The notes: generated from the sequence alone by a model not told the origin. Counted from the stretch's first letter, positions 44,011 through 57,800 are shown. The stretch: 64,000 bases of DNA from Chaetorhynchus papuensis (GCA_013396525.1 VWYX01001282.1:140858-204857); one strand, 5' to 3'. Numbers and translations are program-made.

Positions 44011-47000
44011 GGGCTGCTCTAGCCTCTCGATCGCAATAGATATTTGGAAATATCAGTTGCCTGGTGTGCTTTTCTGTACGTAATTTCTTTCCGGTGTCAT
44101 CCTCTGTTCTCTAGCACACAATGAACACCTGTTCTTCTCGTGAGTTCCGTGCAGTGCCTTAGTGGATTGTCTGTTCAAAGAAACGAAGTGTCTCTGCTTT
44201 CTCTTTGGAAGACAGTTGGATAAAGTCATTGTGTAAAATATTTGGGGCCAGGACCAGTTTCCGTGCGGTGTTTTAAAGTAAACTCAAGTAAACAGTAATG
44301 CTTAGCAATGGCACGTGGTCTGAGCTACTTCAGGCTTTGTTAATGAATTCCTAATGAATTAGGAAAAAACAAACCTGATAGCACTTACAGCACTGTAAAT
44401 TTGCCACACTTTAAATAGCATAACAGTAAGGTAATGACTGGGTGGAATGCTGATAAAGACAGCATATACATATAATGCATTTTTGGCAGTTTTCCTTGAA
44501 GCATGGTTCTTCCTGAGAGCTGGTCCATTGATTTCATTCAGCATGCGCAAACCGCTCTGGGAAGGTTTCTTGGGACGGACTCAGTGACACAGTCAAGCTG
44601 ATTACCCCAGTGAAAGAAAAGTGTACCCATAGTCAGGGTGGTAAAAGAGCAGGAGAAGCCTGGGGGCAGCCAGGTGGTGACTGAAGCCTGCAACGCTGGT
44701 AGAAAGCATCCAGAAGCACACTCTGTTTCATTATTTCATTTGGGACTCGGTGGCATTTCCTTGTGGCAGCCGCTGCGTGCCAAAGAATTGGCGGTCTCCT
44801 TTTATGTATCAATTTCGCCTGGAAATGTGGACCAGTTTTGCAGTTTTGAAAGCTATGGTGCATGTTCCCATGGTAACACACTGCAGTTTTGGGAAGGATG
44901 ACATTTTGGCAGCTGGGAAGAGCCTAACTCTGCCAGCTGCTGAGCCCTTGGCAGCTCCCAGACCACCCAGCAGCTTTACAGGGTGTTTGTCCTGGCAGCT
45001 CCCAGAAGGACCGGCAGCTTCCCTGGGAGTTTGCTGGTAGCCGATGCTCTGTGTGGTGTGGGAGGTCGCTCGGCAGCCGCTTCGGGGGTGGCTGTAGCTG
45101 TCGACCTGCCTTGAGCTGGCTTCTTCACTCAGCACGTGGTAATGGTGCTGGCTGGTGGTGCTGAGCATCCTTTCCTGGTTCTCCTTGCAGGTGGCTCACT
45201 CATCTTGGTACATGAAAGCTGTTTTAGGAGAGGGCCAAAGATTTGCACTCCTTCAGCAGAGCCCCCTGGTAAACCAGCTGGATCTGGAGGGGATTTTTTT
45301 AGTCGAAGTGCCCAACCATCCCTTTGGAAGGGACATTCTTTTGGAGCAGTGTGAATGTGGCTGCTGCTGTACAATGTATGGTATTTAACACTTGCCCATG
45401 TTCTCTGCCCTGCCTGTTTGTTTAACCTGCTGCACTATGGTAGGTAAGAAATAGAGATGCAGTAATTTAGTTTCTAATAACAGAACAAGGGGTTTAAGAT
45501 GAGTTCAAGTTACTGCAAAAATGGAATTTCAGTTATGTTTTTATGTTGCAAAGAATTAATATAGTAGTAAATTTGTATTATAGCTTACTTAGGACCCTTT
45601 TGCACTCAGGCTTTTGCGAAGCAAGGTTTTACAAGCATGACTATTGAAAAGAAAATTAATGTTAAGTCTTGAGACCAGAACATGTGATAATGGAACATAA
45701 TAATGGGAAATGCCAGTTGTGTTTTAGACTTCAAAATTTATGGTGCATGTAAAGTTGTTTAGTTACTGCATTTATGAAACAGAGGGGATAATGTGATTAT
45801 ATATAATTAATAACAAAGCCCAAATAGCACATCTGGGATATCTGTGATAAATAGTTTATTCTTTAATGACCTGTAGCCTGAAAAGTAGTCACTGGAGACA
45901 ATTGTAAATAACTCTGTGTAATGGATATTAAGGAAATTTAGTGATATGGTTTTATAAAGTGGATGAATAAAAAAAATACACAGATTTAGATAATAAATTT
46001 TTAATGGCAGTATTTCCATTTGGTTAAACTGCTGTCATAAGGGGCTGGAGGTTTTTTGTTGTTAGTTAGCCAATTCTAAGTGTTTATCTTTAGTCTTTTA
46101 TTTTGGCAAATGTGCTCAGGGAGTAATGAACGGGATATTTATAATAATAGACAGAGGCTAATGTTCTAGAATGATGGGAGAAAAAATTCCAGATTTGTTA
46201 GGTGTGCTGGTTGCCACAGTTGAAGCCTTGGCATTACATTTCCATTTAGCAGTTAGTGAGATAGATGTTAAATAGATGCCAGTTTCCCACTGAAACTCTT
46301 GCCAGCAGTGTGTTAAAGTGAATCATGTGGTGTTTATACAGTTGATGCCTGGTCCAGCTCTCAAGCTCTTTTGTGCCTGTTCCTGCTAATTGGGATAGGG
46401 TATTGTGTGTGCTTTGCCTTCCAGTTAATGCCTAACAGATCACTCCTCACCTACAGCCTTCCTAACCCCAGATTTAATTGAAATTTGCCCAGCAGATTCT
46501 TGATGTGTAACTATAATGATTTCTCCTTTCACTTTGGAAGCAATTAGTATGTTATAGGTCATTGTAGGCTATGACCAATAATAGAAGCAATCCTTGATGT
46601 ACTGTAGCTCTGTGCTTATACCAGAAGCTCAGTTAATTTGTTTTTCTTTCACTGAAATATTCTGAAATATGATCCTTATCCATGATAGACTTTCAGGGAA
46701 CTGAATTTAAAAATGTGTTCTTTAAGCAATGTAGTCCCGTGTCTAACTATTTATTTTGCTGGAAATAATAACAAAATCTTACCTGAGGTAGCCTGGGACA
46801 TTTTCTTCTGTTGTGAAATACCAAGAAATTTTTTTTTATAAAATTAAAAAATATGTAGTTCAAGAGAACCATATATTAAGATTCTTTCCCTCCTTCCCAC
46901 CTTCCTTCTTAAATGTCCATTAAGGATGTAACACTGACTCCTTTGGCCATACACTGTTCCTTGCTATGCTTGGTGAAAGAAAATAATTTTAAAAAGCAAA

Positions 47001-50000
47001 ATCATTACAATGATTAATTGTACCTGGTTTTGTTATTAAAAAGGAGTAAATTAAGCAAAGAAGCCTCATGAACTGCACACAGTGATCTTAGATTGGAAAC
47101 ATTTAAGAAGTGTATACTGTACTTTTTATGGCCTTATGCAAAGCACTCCTCTTCATTATTTCATAAAGACTTCACTCTGTGTTTTACTTTTGTGAATTTC
47201 TCTTTAACAATCTGCCTAAGCTTCAGATGAGCAAAAATTTAGGTTTATGTATGAATAAAGAAGGAGGAGTGTATGAGGAGAAAGAGAACTGCAGCTTTTG
47301 TTTGGTGGTCTTAGCAGATCAGTTCTCCAAATCCCTAAGGAGGTGTGAGTTGTTATATGGGTTTGTTTGTTTGGTTGTTTAACTGTTTGTTGGGGTTCTT
47401 AACTCGATTCCTTCAGAGGGCTCTCTGCTGGGTGCTGTGAGGAGTATCCCTGTGCTAGGGAGTGCCTGTGTGACATGAACATAGAGGATGCAGCACACCG
47501 GGGCTCGGGACACAGGGGAGGGACAGTGGTCGAGAGACTGCCCCAGCCCTCTGTGCAGCTCTGTGTGTACCAGGGGGCTGGTGCCTGCATCAGGCAGCGC
47601 TGGAGGGGATTTGGCTGGGAAACAGGAGCCATCTGTGCAGGCTGGTGTGGAGGCAGAGGAGAAAGAATAGACAGAATGGTGATTTTTCACCTTCTCCAGG
47701 CCTGTGTTTGGTGATTTGAAGCCTGCTGAGCTTCACAACAAAAGGTTTGTCTTATCTTTGTGACCTCTCATGGACATCAGTGGAGTACTCTGTGGAGTGC
47801 GGTCTGAAAATCACTAGGTACCTTGAGGAGTGGTGACTATGATGAAGAAAAAGCCCAAAAACTGGAGGTTTAGGGTTCTTTTAGGGTGATGAAGTAATTT
47901 ACATTAATTGTAGACACTTGTTTTTAATGCCAGAATTCCATTTTTGTTCATTTGTTAGAAAGGAAGAAAACAGAAAAAGGAGTATTTTGGGAAAAGCAGG
48001 CGACGGTGGGAAGACAGACTAATTCTCACTCTTCTATTGGCTCTTGCTTAGCAATTCTCCAAGCCTACCAAGCATGAGACAAGTTTGCTTTGCAGCAATG
48101 CTGATGCTCAGCTTTTTGCAAGAAAGCTGGATGGGAAGCTGAAAACCTGCCTGTTCTGCAAGGAGACTTCGGTTTTCAAAGCTGTGTAACTAGAAGAGGA
48201 AAACTCATCTTTTAACTGGATGTCTTCAAATTTCTGTGACATGTTATGTGCTAAAGAAAAGAAGTGGTTCCTAGTTCTCTCTAAGACTGAAGCATATCCT
48301 AAAATTCCTTCTGAAATGTCTGTCTGCATTCTTGCATTCAGGTGTTGTGCACCAGTTACCTTATGTGCACTATAAACAATGTCTGAAACGTAGGTGTACT
48401 CTACCAGATGGGATTGCTTACACATGCACAAAGGCAACATCATTCTCAAACATGGCATTTGTTGCCAAGATCAATATCAAATTTTTTTAGCAGCCGAGTT
48501 AGCAAGTAACATGCCTTTGACCAAATCCAAAATCACACAATGAAAGAGCGATGCTTTGTGTACAAGTCAGGAAGGCATTTAAAATGTATAATTGGCCAAA
48601 AATCACCAGGAGACCATTATGCAGCTTACTCTGCCTACTAGGCTGCAGTCATTAAAAACCTGGCAGCTTCAGAAGCCAAAGGGGCAGTGAGACCTATTGC
48701 TGGAAGACTGCAAAGCTACGTTCACTGCCCATAATCCGTACTCATAGCCAAGAAAGACAAGTTCACATTTTTGAAGTATTTACAAATCCTGCCGCTTGGA
48801 ACTCACAGGAATCCAGGTCTTAACTCAAGAATCTTCTAAGTGTCTGGGTCAGTCGTGGGTATGTGCAGGAGCTGGAGTTTTCGTGTAAATGCTCTGTGGA
48901 AGTTAGGCAAGAAAGCCCTCCCTTAAGGAAAGGCAAAATGCTGCTGAAGTCTCAGTCTCTCTGTTGTCTCATCCTTTCATGTTAAAAGGAGTCTGAAGGA
49001 TGGATGACTTTGTGCAGACTTGTGTGTTGGCTCTTTTTTTTTTTTTTTTTTTGAGAGAATAGGAAACACTACACTTAGATTTTTGAAGGGTTTTTAATGA
49101 TACTTCTTACCAAAGAAATGAAGCTACTGTTGATAAAAGGATGTTTTCTTGTGGCTTAATAACTGGGTAGTGAGGCAGGAAATAGCAGGAAAAAAATATT
49201 GCTGTTGAAAAGGACAGAGATTACCAAAGGAGCTGTGCTGAGGCCAGTGTTCTTGGTCACTGATTGGTTAAATGATTGGTCAGAAAAATCCTTTACTGAT
49301 AATACTTTTTTACTGATTCAAGAGATGAACACTGAGGGGGGATCTGTCACTGTCATGTAGCCAAATAGCAAAACAGCTCTTTGGTTGCTGTTGTTCCCAG
49401 TCTATGCACTGATGGCTATGTTGAGATGGTGGACTCAGTCTAGAAGAGGAGGGAAACCTGGGGATGAAGAGCTGGAAAATTTGGTTTCTCTTCTGAAGGT
49501 ATCATCTACTTCAGCAGTAGGATTAAAGAACTCTCTCTAGATCATTGTAGAAAAGTTGCATATAACAGGTTCCTAAGTGCACTGCTAATGTGAGCTCCAC
49601 AACCTCCCTTGTTTAAGCCTTTTCCAGAATTGTAACTCTGCTATGAAGTCCCACTCTTCACTTCTGAGAGGTTGGTGGCCTATCTGTATATCTGTAAAGT
49701 GCATGGAGAAATACTAATTGCCACCTTCTTTAAAATGATCTTGTGCGTATATGAAGTTCTTTTCTACCTAACAGGGTTTCAGGTAGAAAAGAAAAAGATA
49801 AGGTTTATTATTTTCAGAAACATTACTTTGAGCTACTGGTCCTGTCCTTAGGAATTTGATTTCCCCTCAGAAGACTTTTAAGCTGCAGGTCATAAGATCT
49901 TTATGCTCTTTTTTTTCTTACTTCTCTTTTTAATGTTCAGGACTTCTCCATAAGGTTCAGATTGTTATGGAAATGCCCTAGAACATGCCAGCTAAAGAAG

Positions 50001-53000
50001 AGAATCTAACTGCTTCTCTGTTAATGATGACGGGGTAATTAAACTCATGCATCAAAATCCATTTCTTCAGGCAGTTTCTGCAGAGAGAGCTTCCATGAGC
50101 TCTGGACTGTGAAAGAAGCTTCTCAGCCTTGGCCTTTACCAAGGAATAGCTCAGGTTTGGAGGAAGGCTCCATCCTTTCTGCAGTACAGGCAGGGTACAT
50201 GGAGCCAAACTTGCTGTGGTTTATGACTTTACAGCATGTGCACAGACTCCATTTCTTCAAACTGGAGTTGTTGCAATGGACAGGTGGGCATCTTGCCCTG
50301 GAAGGTGTTTCACAGAAGGCATTTATTTCTGATTCCATCATCAGCTCTCCTGTGCTTCTGCTTCACATGAGCTGCATTGTTTCTGGCTGCTTTTCTTCCC
50401 CCCCTTGCTTGAAGAAATGCCCAGTCCCAGCCTGGTGTCTGAGCCCACACAGCCAGGGCAAGGTGGCTGGTGCTATTCCTAGGGCTTCTGAAGGGCTGGA
50501 GAATCTACATCCTTTTCAGTGAAGAGGAGAATGTTTCCATGTGCTTCCGCTGAGCACATTTTTGAGTTTATTTGGAATATGGTTCATGGTTATGCAAGTC
50601 CATCTAGACTTTCGTGTTGACTCACTGCACCGGGAAACCTTCACTTCTCAGTTTGTTTTTGGACCTGCAGACACCGTAGCAGACAGGCCTTTGACCAGAA
50701 ATGGTGTCAGCCTGGTCGTGTTGCCTTCTCTGTAAGTTGAAGATAAAGTATCTTCAGTAACTCCGACCAGCTCAATATTGCGCTGGTTTTGTTTTAGAGC
50801 ACTCTGGAGAGTTGGGATGAGAGATTTGTTCCTGAGCTCACAGGAAACATTAATTCAGCCCCAGAACTTGGTGATCTACAGGTCCTGCTAGTCTACCTCA
50901 AACAGCTCCCAAAACAGGTAAAGCTATGTATTGGTTTCAGTGTCTTTTGTTCATCTGTTGATTATTGTGGTTGGATTTCTGCCCTTCACGGCTGTTTTCT
51001 GAAGACTACTGATACGAATACATCCATTCTAGACAGAAGAACAGGAAAAGCTTTTTAAAATAAGCCCATCTCTTACCCACGTGCTGATAAAAGGTTCATG
51101 TCGCCACTGTGGAGAGTTGCAATAAAAAATTATTATAAAGGTAGCAGCAGGAGACAACAGGACAAGGACAAAGGCACACAAGGGAGGAGGAGAACTGCTG
51201 TGCCTTCTCACTGCTGTATTGTGCAGCAGTGAAAGCCAGCAGCTGCAATGAGGTCTGGTGATGCTATTTGCTTTTCTGAGACTTTTTTTCTCAACTTGCT
51301 GTTACAACAAGCCTGTGGGATTGTTCCTGGACACTTTGAGGGCTGAACTGGGGCAGAAGGTTGCCAGTCAAGGTCAGCCCTTGAACAAGGGTGCACACCT
51401 GTGGCTGGCAGTGCTCTGTGAGGGCAGGAGACACACAATGATGATGCAGGAGACCGGCTTCAGAGACACCTTAAGAAACCTCACACTGGAGGGACCTGCA
51501 GCTCTGCCTAAGGAGGAGGTTCAAGGTGGCCAAAGGTGGGCTAAAAGTGCTAATTCCAGGCTTGTGCTGCTCCGTGCTGCAGAGCAGGCATGGCCCTGCA
51601 GAGCAGCGTGGAGTCTATACAGGCCAGCAGTGGGTCTCACTCACAGACTGCTGCAGATATTGCACACAGTGCTTTGACCTCTGGGGCAAGCAGGAGAGTC
51701 TGCCACAGCTCAGCCCTCCTCTCCAAGGCACTGAATTTGTCCTGGGCGTCCTTCAACAGTCAGATCAGGAGCTCAATCTTGCCTTCACCTGAAGGGTGGC
51801 CCAGTTACATCTAATGCCTTCTCAGAGGGGTTTGCTCTGGCTTGTCATTCTGATGAAAGCCAACAACTCCAGTTTTTTTCATTCCTCATCTTCAGACCTG
51901 TGATGCTTTGGCACTTAGAGATGTGCACACGTACCATATGGACATGGGGTGTTCTTGTTCTCCTAATCACATCCTGGATTTCACTGTCTGGAAGGTTTTG
52001 CTATGCAGTGACTCGCTGTCAAGTCATGTGTTTATGCTTAGGGCAAGGTGTTGCCTGAAGAGATACAGGTCATTTCATCTGGTCAATATGGCCAGCTCAG
52101 AATTGCTTAACATGGGTAAATCTAGTTTGCACAGTTCCCACTCAGGAGAGAGATGGTTCTTGAAATGCTTTTTGAAATCCCAGCCCTTGCATGTGTTCAG
52201 CCTGTTCTCAGGAAGGATGAGCAATGACGTAGTTACATCTGGGAAATCACAGTTTTACTAATGCTCCTGTCCATTCTGGTACATAATTTCCCCCACAATC
52301 CATACTGAATGCTAAAAACCTGCTTCCATTTAGGTTAAAAACACACATTAGTTGCAGTTTTTAAAATGGCATTTGGAGCCTTTTGAATACCTACAGACTG
52401 CATCAAGCACACAACAAAATGAAGTGTGGAGATCACAGAAGATGCCACTTTTTGGGACTATGGAAAATGGAAGGACTGTGTGTCTATTCTCTGGTCTTGC
52501 TCAGAGAGGAGGCTTGAGGAGGGTGACATCTCCAAGGATGACAAAATGGTTTGTCTGAAGATGGAATAAACATGAATCTGGGAGCTTTGAGGTCAAGTCT
52601 CTATGTGTGCCCTTCAGTGCAGTTACTGGAGTTGTACCTGTGCTCCTGTCTTGTGCCTTTACCCTCCTCTGCTTCCCAAAGAAACAGACTTTAAAAATTC
52701 AGGTGCGTAATCTCTGTTAGCAAGTCTTTAGTGTGTGGTCATCGAGCAATATGGTGGGGACAAACATACAGCCTGGACTAGGGCCTGATTATTAATGTAC
52801 AAATTCGTGTCCCACAAACAGCCCCCAAATACCCGTTAGCATATGCATGTGCAGCTGCATCTGTGGCATGCATTCAAAGATCAATTTTTCCTTTGGTCTG
52901 CTTCTGCTGGACGTCTGTTTCCTGACTGATGCCTAACAGCATCCCTCTAGATGGATTTGTCCAGGTGGCCTGGAGCAGGCTTTGCTGTCTTGGACAGACA

Positions 53001-53150
53001 GGCTAGCAGTGCATTGAAATGCAGCCTTGGCTGCTTTGATGATCCTGTCTCTCCCTTCTGATCACTTTGGCCAAACACTACCCACAGCAGAACTGCAATA
53101 AACGTTCAGTCAAGAGAAGGAAACGGATAGCATTGACCGAGGCTGAGTTT
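44011..53150. other. Intergenic region between COA6 promoter and SLC35F3 3' end
   Basis: No recognised protein gene. Open frames of 70-139 codons occur (for example 50109-50522 and 51258-51677 on the plus strand). They lack family resemblance, splice context or any other support. 45400-47150 is AT-rich and non-repetitive, with many TAAT cores. 44930-45130 and 50000-52000 are moderately GC-rich. A 19-T run is at 49034-49052. Confidence 0.6.
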
Positions 53151-53157
53151 AAAATCT

Positions 53158-54570
53158 TTTATTATTTAGCTTTGCCAAACAGATAATGGAATCTGAAGTT
53201 GATTTGCTAAAATGTTTTTAAGTGGATGCCACCCCTGCCTGAGACAAAGAAGACCTCAGTGGCAGCAGGGACCTTAGGCTATGGCAGCAGTTCAAAAGAA
53301 CACTTTTAATTTTGTATGCAACAATGTAAACTTCAAAAATAGTAAACTATAACCTTTTTTCCCCCCCTTTTTACATAGCATGTGATCTATCACAGATAGA
53401 AATTTAATGGCGAACCAAAATCGCATAAGTAAACATCCTGGTGCTTACAAGTTTCATAAAAAGTGTTACATTTGATGTAAATATCTTACATTTTTAACTC
53501 TTAACACTCACAATTATGGAGTAAAAGCAACTGGCGATTCACCCCCTTAGTCCATGCTCTCAGACTGTACATCAGCAACCACGCTCTTGCCAGCCCCTTT
53601 GATCCTTTTCGGTCGGATTGTCCCACACGTGACCAAGACTCCCCCTTCCTCACATGGGCATTAATCAAGCGCAGCTCCACACAGGGGTAAAACCTGTGAA
53701 GTGAGAAGAGAACCAGGTCTCCTGCGCTCGAACTTGCAGTGCCCTGGGCCCCACGTTCCCACAGAAGCCATGGAGTGTACGGGAGGCACGTCCTGATGTC
53801 GGTGGGAATTTGGGGTCCTTTGGGGCCACAAACCTGAGCCCTGCCTTTGCAAGTGCCTCGCAGCAGGACCTGGTTCTGCGTGGATAAAGACAAGAGTTCT
53901 GTAGAAGGCACTGGATTTCTCTTGCATGATTTTCAACGTGGACTACAGTCATATGCAGAATAAGGAGATTTGGGCTCTAGACTGCTTTCTCTCTAATGCT
54001 TTAGTGCAAGCATTTTTTTGCGCTTGAATTTTCCCTGTTTGCAGCGCAACATGCGCTCATCTACATAGAGTGATTCTAAATCTTCCTTCCACTCTTCCCC
54101 CCCATCTTCCCGTCCTCGAAAAGATTCCATTTTTTTGCTCCTTGAAAACTTTCAAAGTACAGCTCTGGTCAAAAATAAACATGTGATGTAGCATAGCATT
54201 TGTTTCTTTTAAATCACAGTGTGCAATGCATCATTCAGTACCTAATGTTCAAAATGTCTGCCCTGCTTTTCATGAAAGTCATTCTTTAAAATAACCTATG
54301 CAAATATATTTTGACTATATATTACATTCATTTAAAAAGAGAAGAGAGGTTCTTGGTTTGCAGTTTTTTCAGTGTACTACTTAAGTGAAAGGTCAGATGT
54401 GAAAAAAGTACAAGCAAACTGGACATGCCAAGACTCGATGCTTTAGATGGTGATCATATCAAAACTGTACAGGTATGTACACCATGTTGGACAGGTGTGC
54501 TTCTTCCCAAGAAAAGACCTTTGCATCATCATATATAATGTTAACCACAAAGTTTTGGTAAAAAGAGCAT
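53158..54570 (-). other. SLC35F3: SLC35F3 3' UTR (inferred)
   Basis: AT-rich, non-coding sequence follows the stop on the minus strand. The first good AATAAA reading on that strand is at 53163-53158, about 1.4 kb downstream. The end is an inference; alternative sites may exist. Confidence 0.45.
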
Positions 54571-54815
54571 TTAATGAGCAAAGGATGACATGGAAGGGCG
54601 AGTTCTCCGGCTTTTGTTAGGCAGTCCTGAAGCAATGTCTCCATTCCCTTCGGGAATTTCTTCCTTCTTCCGGACTTTGAGACGTGTGAGGAGCTTTATT
54701 ACCCAGACATCCCACTCCTCTGGCAAGAGCAACAGGAGAAAGCCCAGGCCAATGATGATGATGGCGATTACTCGGACACTATTGAAGACAATTTCACTCG
54801 TGTAGTGATCAACAA
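54571..54815 (-). CDS. SLC35F3: SLC35F3 last coding exon
   Basis: CACACAG acceptor. Encodes VVDHYTSEIVFNSVRVIAII, the last membrane helix, LPEEWDVWVIKLLTRLKVRK and a polar tail ending MSSFAH. TAA at 54573-54571. Confidence 0.95.
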
Positions 54816-57800
54816 CTGTGTGGGACATGGAGTGGGTGTTATTGCATAGGAAAAGGCATTAGGATGGTATCCCCTTCCCTCCCCTCCCCTCCCCAGCTCT
54901 GAGGGCTGGCTGTGGCAGGAGAACATGGCCATGGAGGCACTGGTGACAGGGGCACTATTTCCTGCTGGTTGAGTACACAGCAGGGTATGCCCTGCCACCA
55001 ACAGCACAGGAACTCCCGCTGAGGTCCTGGGACACAGAGGAAGGGGCATTTCCCTTCCCTGCAAAGCAGCTCCTGATTGCAAATTTTTCTTGCCACCTTG
55101 AGTGTCCCTCGGAGTAAGAAACACTTCCTGGGCTGAGCTGTGTGCACACTCTGGGGGGATCACACCTTTTGGGGGCCAAATCTGCCAGAGCAGGGCCTGG
55201 CTCTGTGTGCACTTAACATGAAGCTGGGAGCTGCCACCTGCACCGTGGCACCAGCTGAGCGTGCTGGGTTTTAGGAGCTGCTTTAGATTGGGGTTGTGTC
55301 TGCACTCCCCTGCCCAGCCCTCTCAGACTCTGCAGTCTCTTGGCTTTCACTAAATTTCAGAAAACTGTCAGAGAAATGTGCCAGGCCATGCCCAAAATTG
55401 AATTGACCTGCAAAGTTATTTACCAAGGCAAGCAGAGTTACTAGTACGTATCTGCTCTAAAATGTAAGCAATTTTATTTGTTTTAATTTAGTGTTAAGCC
55501 TGCCTTGAAGAAATCATTAAGAATTGATTTCTGCTTTATCCATGGGTTTTCATCCCAGCTCAGAGATGAATGTCTTCAAATCTACTTTGTTTTTCAGTAT
55601 GCAGGCTTCTTCGGACAGTAATTTAAAAACCAATTCTAGGGATTATGAATATTCATGTAATAAATACATATTTAACGCATCAAGAATGAAATTTTAATCA
55701 GTGTCATCTCTGTAAGTCTTTGAGAGAAGATGCAAAACATGTTTAATAAATCTATTTTCTTTTCCCCCTGCTGTGTATTTGAAAGGCCACAGATTTAATG
55801 TATTCATTAAGATGCAAAAGACAGAAAATCTTACCTGCATTCACTGGGACACTCAGTACAATTCCAAGAGAAATCAAGGTGGGGTAGGTAATAGCAATCC
55901 CAAAATTTAGTAGAATATTGAATGCTGATGAAGGAAAGAAAATTGTCTTTTAGTACAGTGAAATTAGGCAGAAGGAATGTCATTTGAAACACTTATGCTT
56001 TATTACTCTATTTGTTGTTCAAATAAAGGGTACATCAGCTTCTGTTATTTTTCCTGAAGACACCAGAGGACAAAGATCTGTCTGCTGCATGTCCACCTGC
56101 CTGAGACATTGCTGTTTCTGGGGAACTCTGTATCCCTCTGGAGTCCAGTGGCAGGATCAGGGTGAGTTTTGGGTACAGCCTGTCTCTCAGTGTCATGTGC
56201 AGTAACTCCTTCTCTTTATACTGATACAGTGATACACTTGGCCGTGCTGAAAGACTAAACACTCTTCATCTGGGAGATTTCAGCTGAACAGCAGCTTCTG
56301 TCTGGGTGCCTTTTTGTAGAAAAGCTGCCTGCAGTTGCAGGTGGAAGATGCTGTTGGTCTAACCCTCTTCCAGGCAGGAACTTGCTAAATATAATTTCAT
56401 ACAATGAAATTATAATATCATTACTATGGAATTATTATAATATCACTCCATTGTAATACCATACGCTGTTTGTGGAGTGTTTTGTGACAAATTAATAATT
56501 GCTTTGGATCAAATTCACCCTTGTTTTAAGGTGATTAGCTTTAGCAGAGCCAGGAGAGCCTTGCCAATACTGAGCTTGTTGGGAGCTGGGGCTCCAACCA
56601 GTAGAACCCATGTATTGCACGTGCCACTGATTGCTTGTGATGCCTTTTCCTGGTCTTAAAATCAAGACTCAAGCACAGTTAGAAGGGAAAAAGGGATTTT
56701 ACCTCTGTATTTATTTTAAGGATCCTTAGGTGCACCACGTCCATGTGGAATGCACCCCAATGCACACTGTAATGAACACCCCCAATAGATCGGGTATAAC
56801 ATTATAGGTGTTACTAATTAGCATATCTATCAAAGATTCCCCAATGAGAGGCTCAAATGAGCCCCCCCTCCCTGAGGAACCTTCCCCTGGGTGGTTCTAT
56901 CTTAGTTTACAAAATGTGTTCTGGAGAGGACCTTGGTATCTGGGGCTTTCTGACCCCTAACTATGACGCTTCTAAGACGTTTAGTCTCCTAGCTTGACAA
57001 ACAAGTCCAAGAATGCAGGCTAAAAAACCACTAAGAATACAAAAGTTATAAAAAGGTATAAAAGGGGTATAAAAGAAAAGGCAAAATTATCATGGCATCA
57101 CTTGCCCAGTTCTGCACCACTTCCTTACAGTCACCTTCCACTGAGTCCACTGATAAGTAACCCGGAGGTACTTCTGGAGTCAAGCATTGTGACCATTCAG
57201 GGTAAAAGGAGCTGGGACTCAAGACATGGGTAGAGAAGAACTATTTCCAGGGGAAATTAATGTTTTGGGAGATGTGATTCCATCATCCAGTTTAGGGACC
57301 AACTGTGGCAGCAAGTCAACACATCTAGTTTAACAATGAACAACATCACATTTCTGGTAACCATTAACCTTTAAAACTTAGATTGGCATCCTGGTAACTA
57401 TTAACCTTTAAAACTTAGATTGGCATCCCTCCCCAGCTGGGCTCCATTGGTGGCGCAGCAGTGGCAGCAGAAGAGGGGATTGCCACCTATCAAAATTTCC
57501 ATCACTGTTCAACACTGTATTTTCAAAAGTTTCCTCCTCTTTAGGAGTAGCAATTATCTATTAGTGCAGGCAGCAGAGGCTTCAGAGTCTGGCCTTGACC
57601 GGCTTGGCCTAACCTTGCTGTGGGGATGCTCATGAGCCCAAGATAATGCCCTCCTAGCAGGGCTGGTCTGTCACAGCCTGGGCAAGCGTCACCTGTCTCT
57701 GTGACACAGAGTTCACGGGCAGGAGTTAGGACAAGTTTTACAGTTTAGTCCCACAGCACCTTCTAAAGACAGCCACAGTATTTTGGTGTGGTAATAACAG

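Noticed and set aside
45300..45345. Possible CR1 tail at ctttggaagggacattc
   Set aside because: Only a short ggaagggac core matches; the flanks do not resemble the CR1 3' end.
16422..57100. The two LTR-like copies as ends of one giant provirus or mobile island
   Set aside because: They are 40 kb apart, carry different target-site duplications, and the interval contains ordinary host genes with conserved exons.
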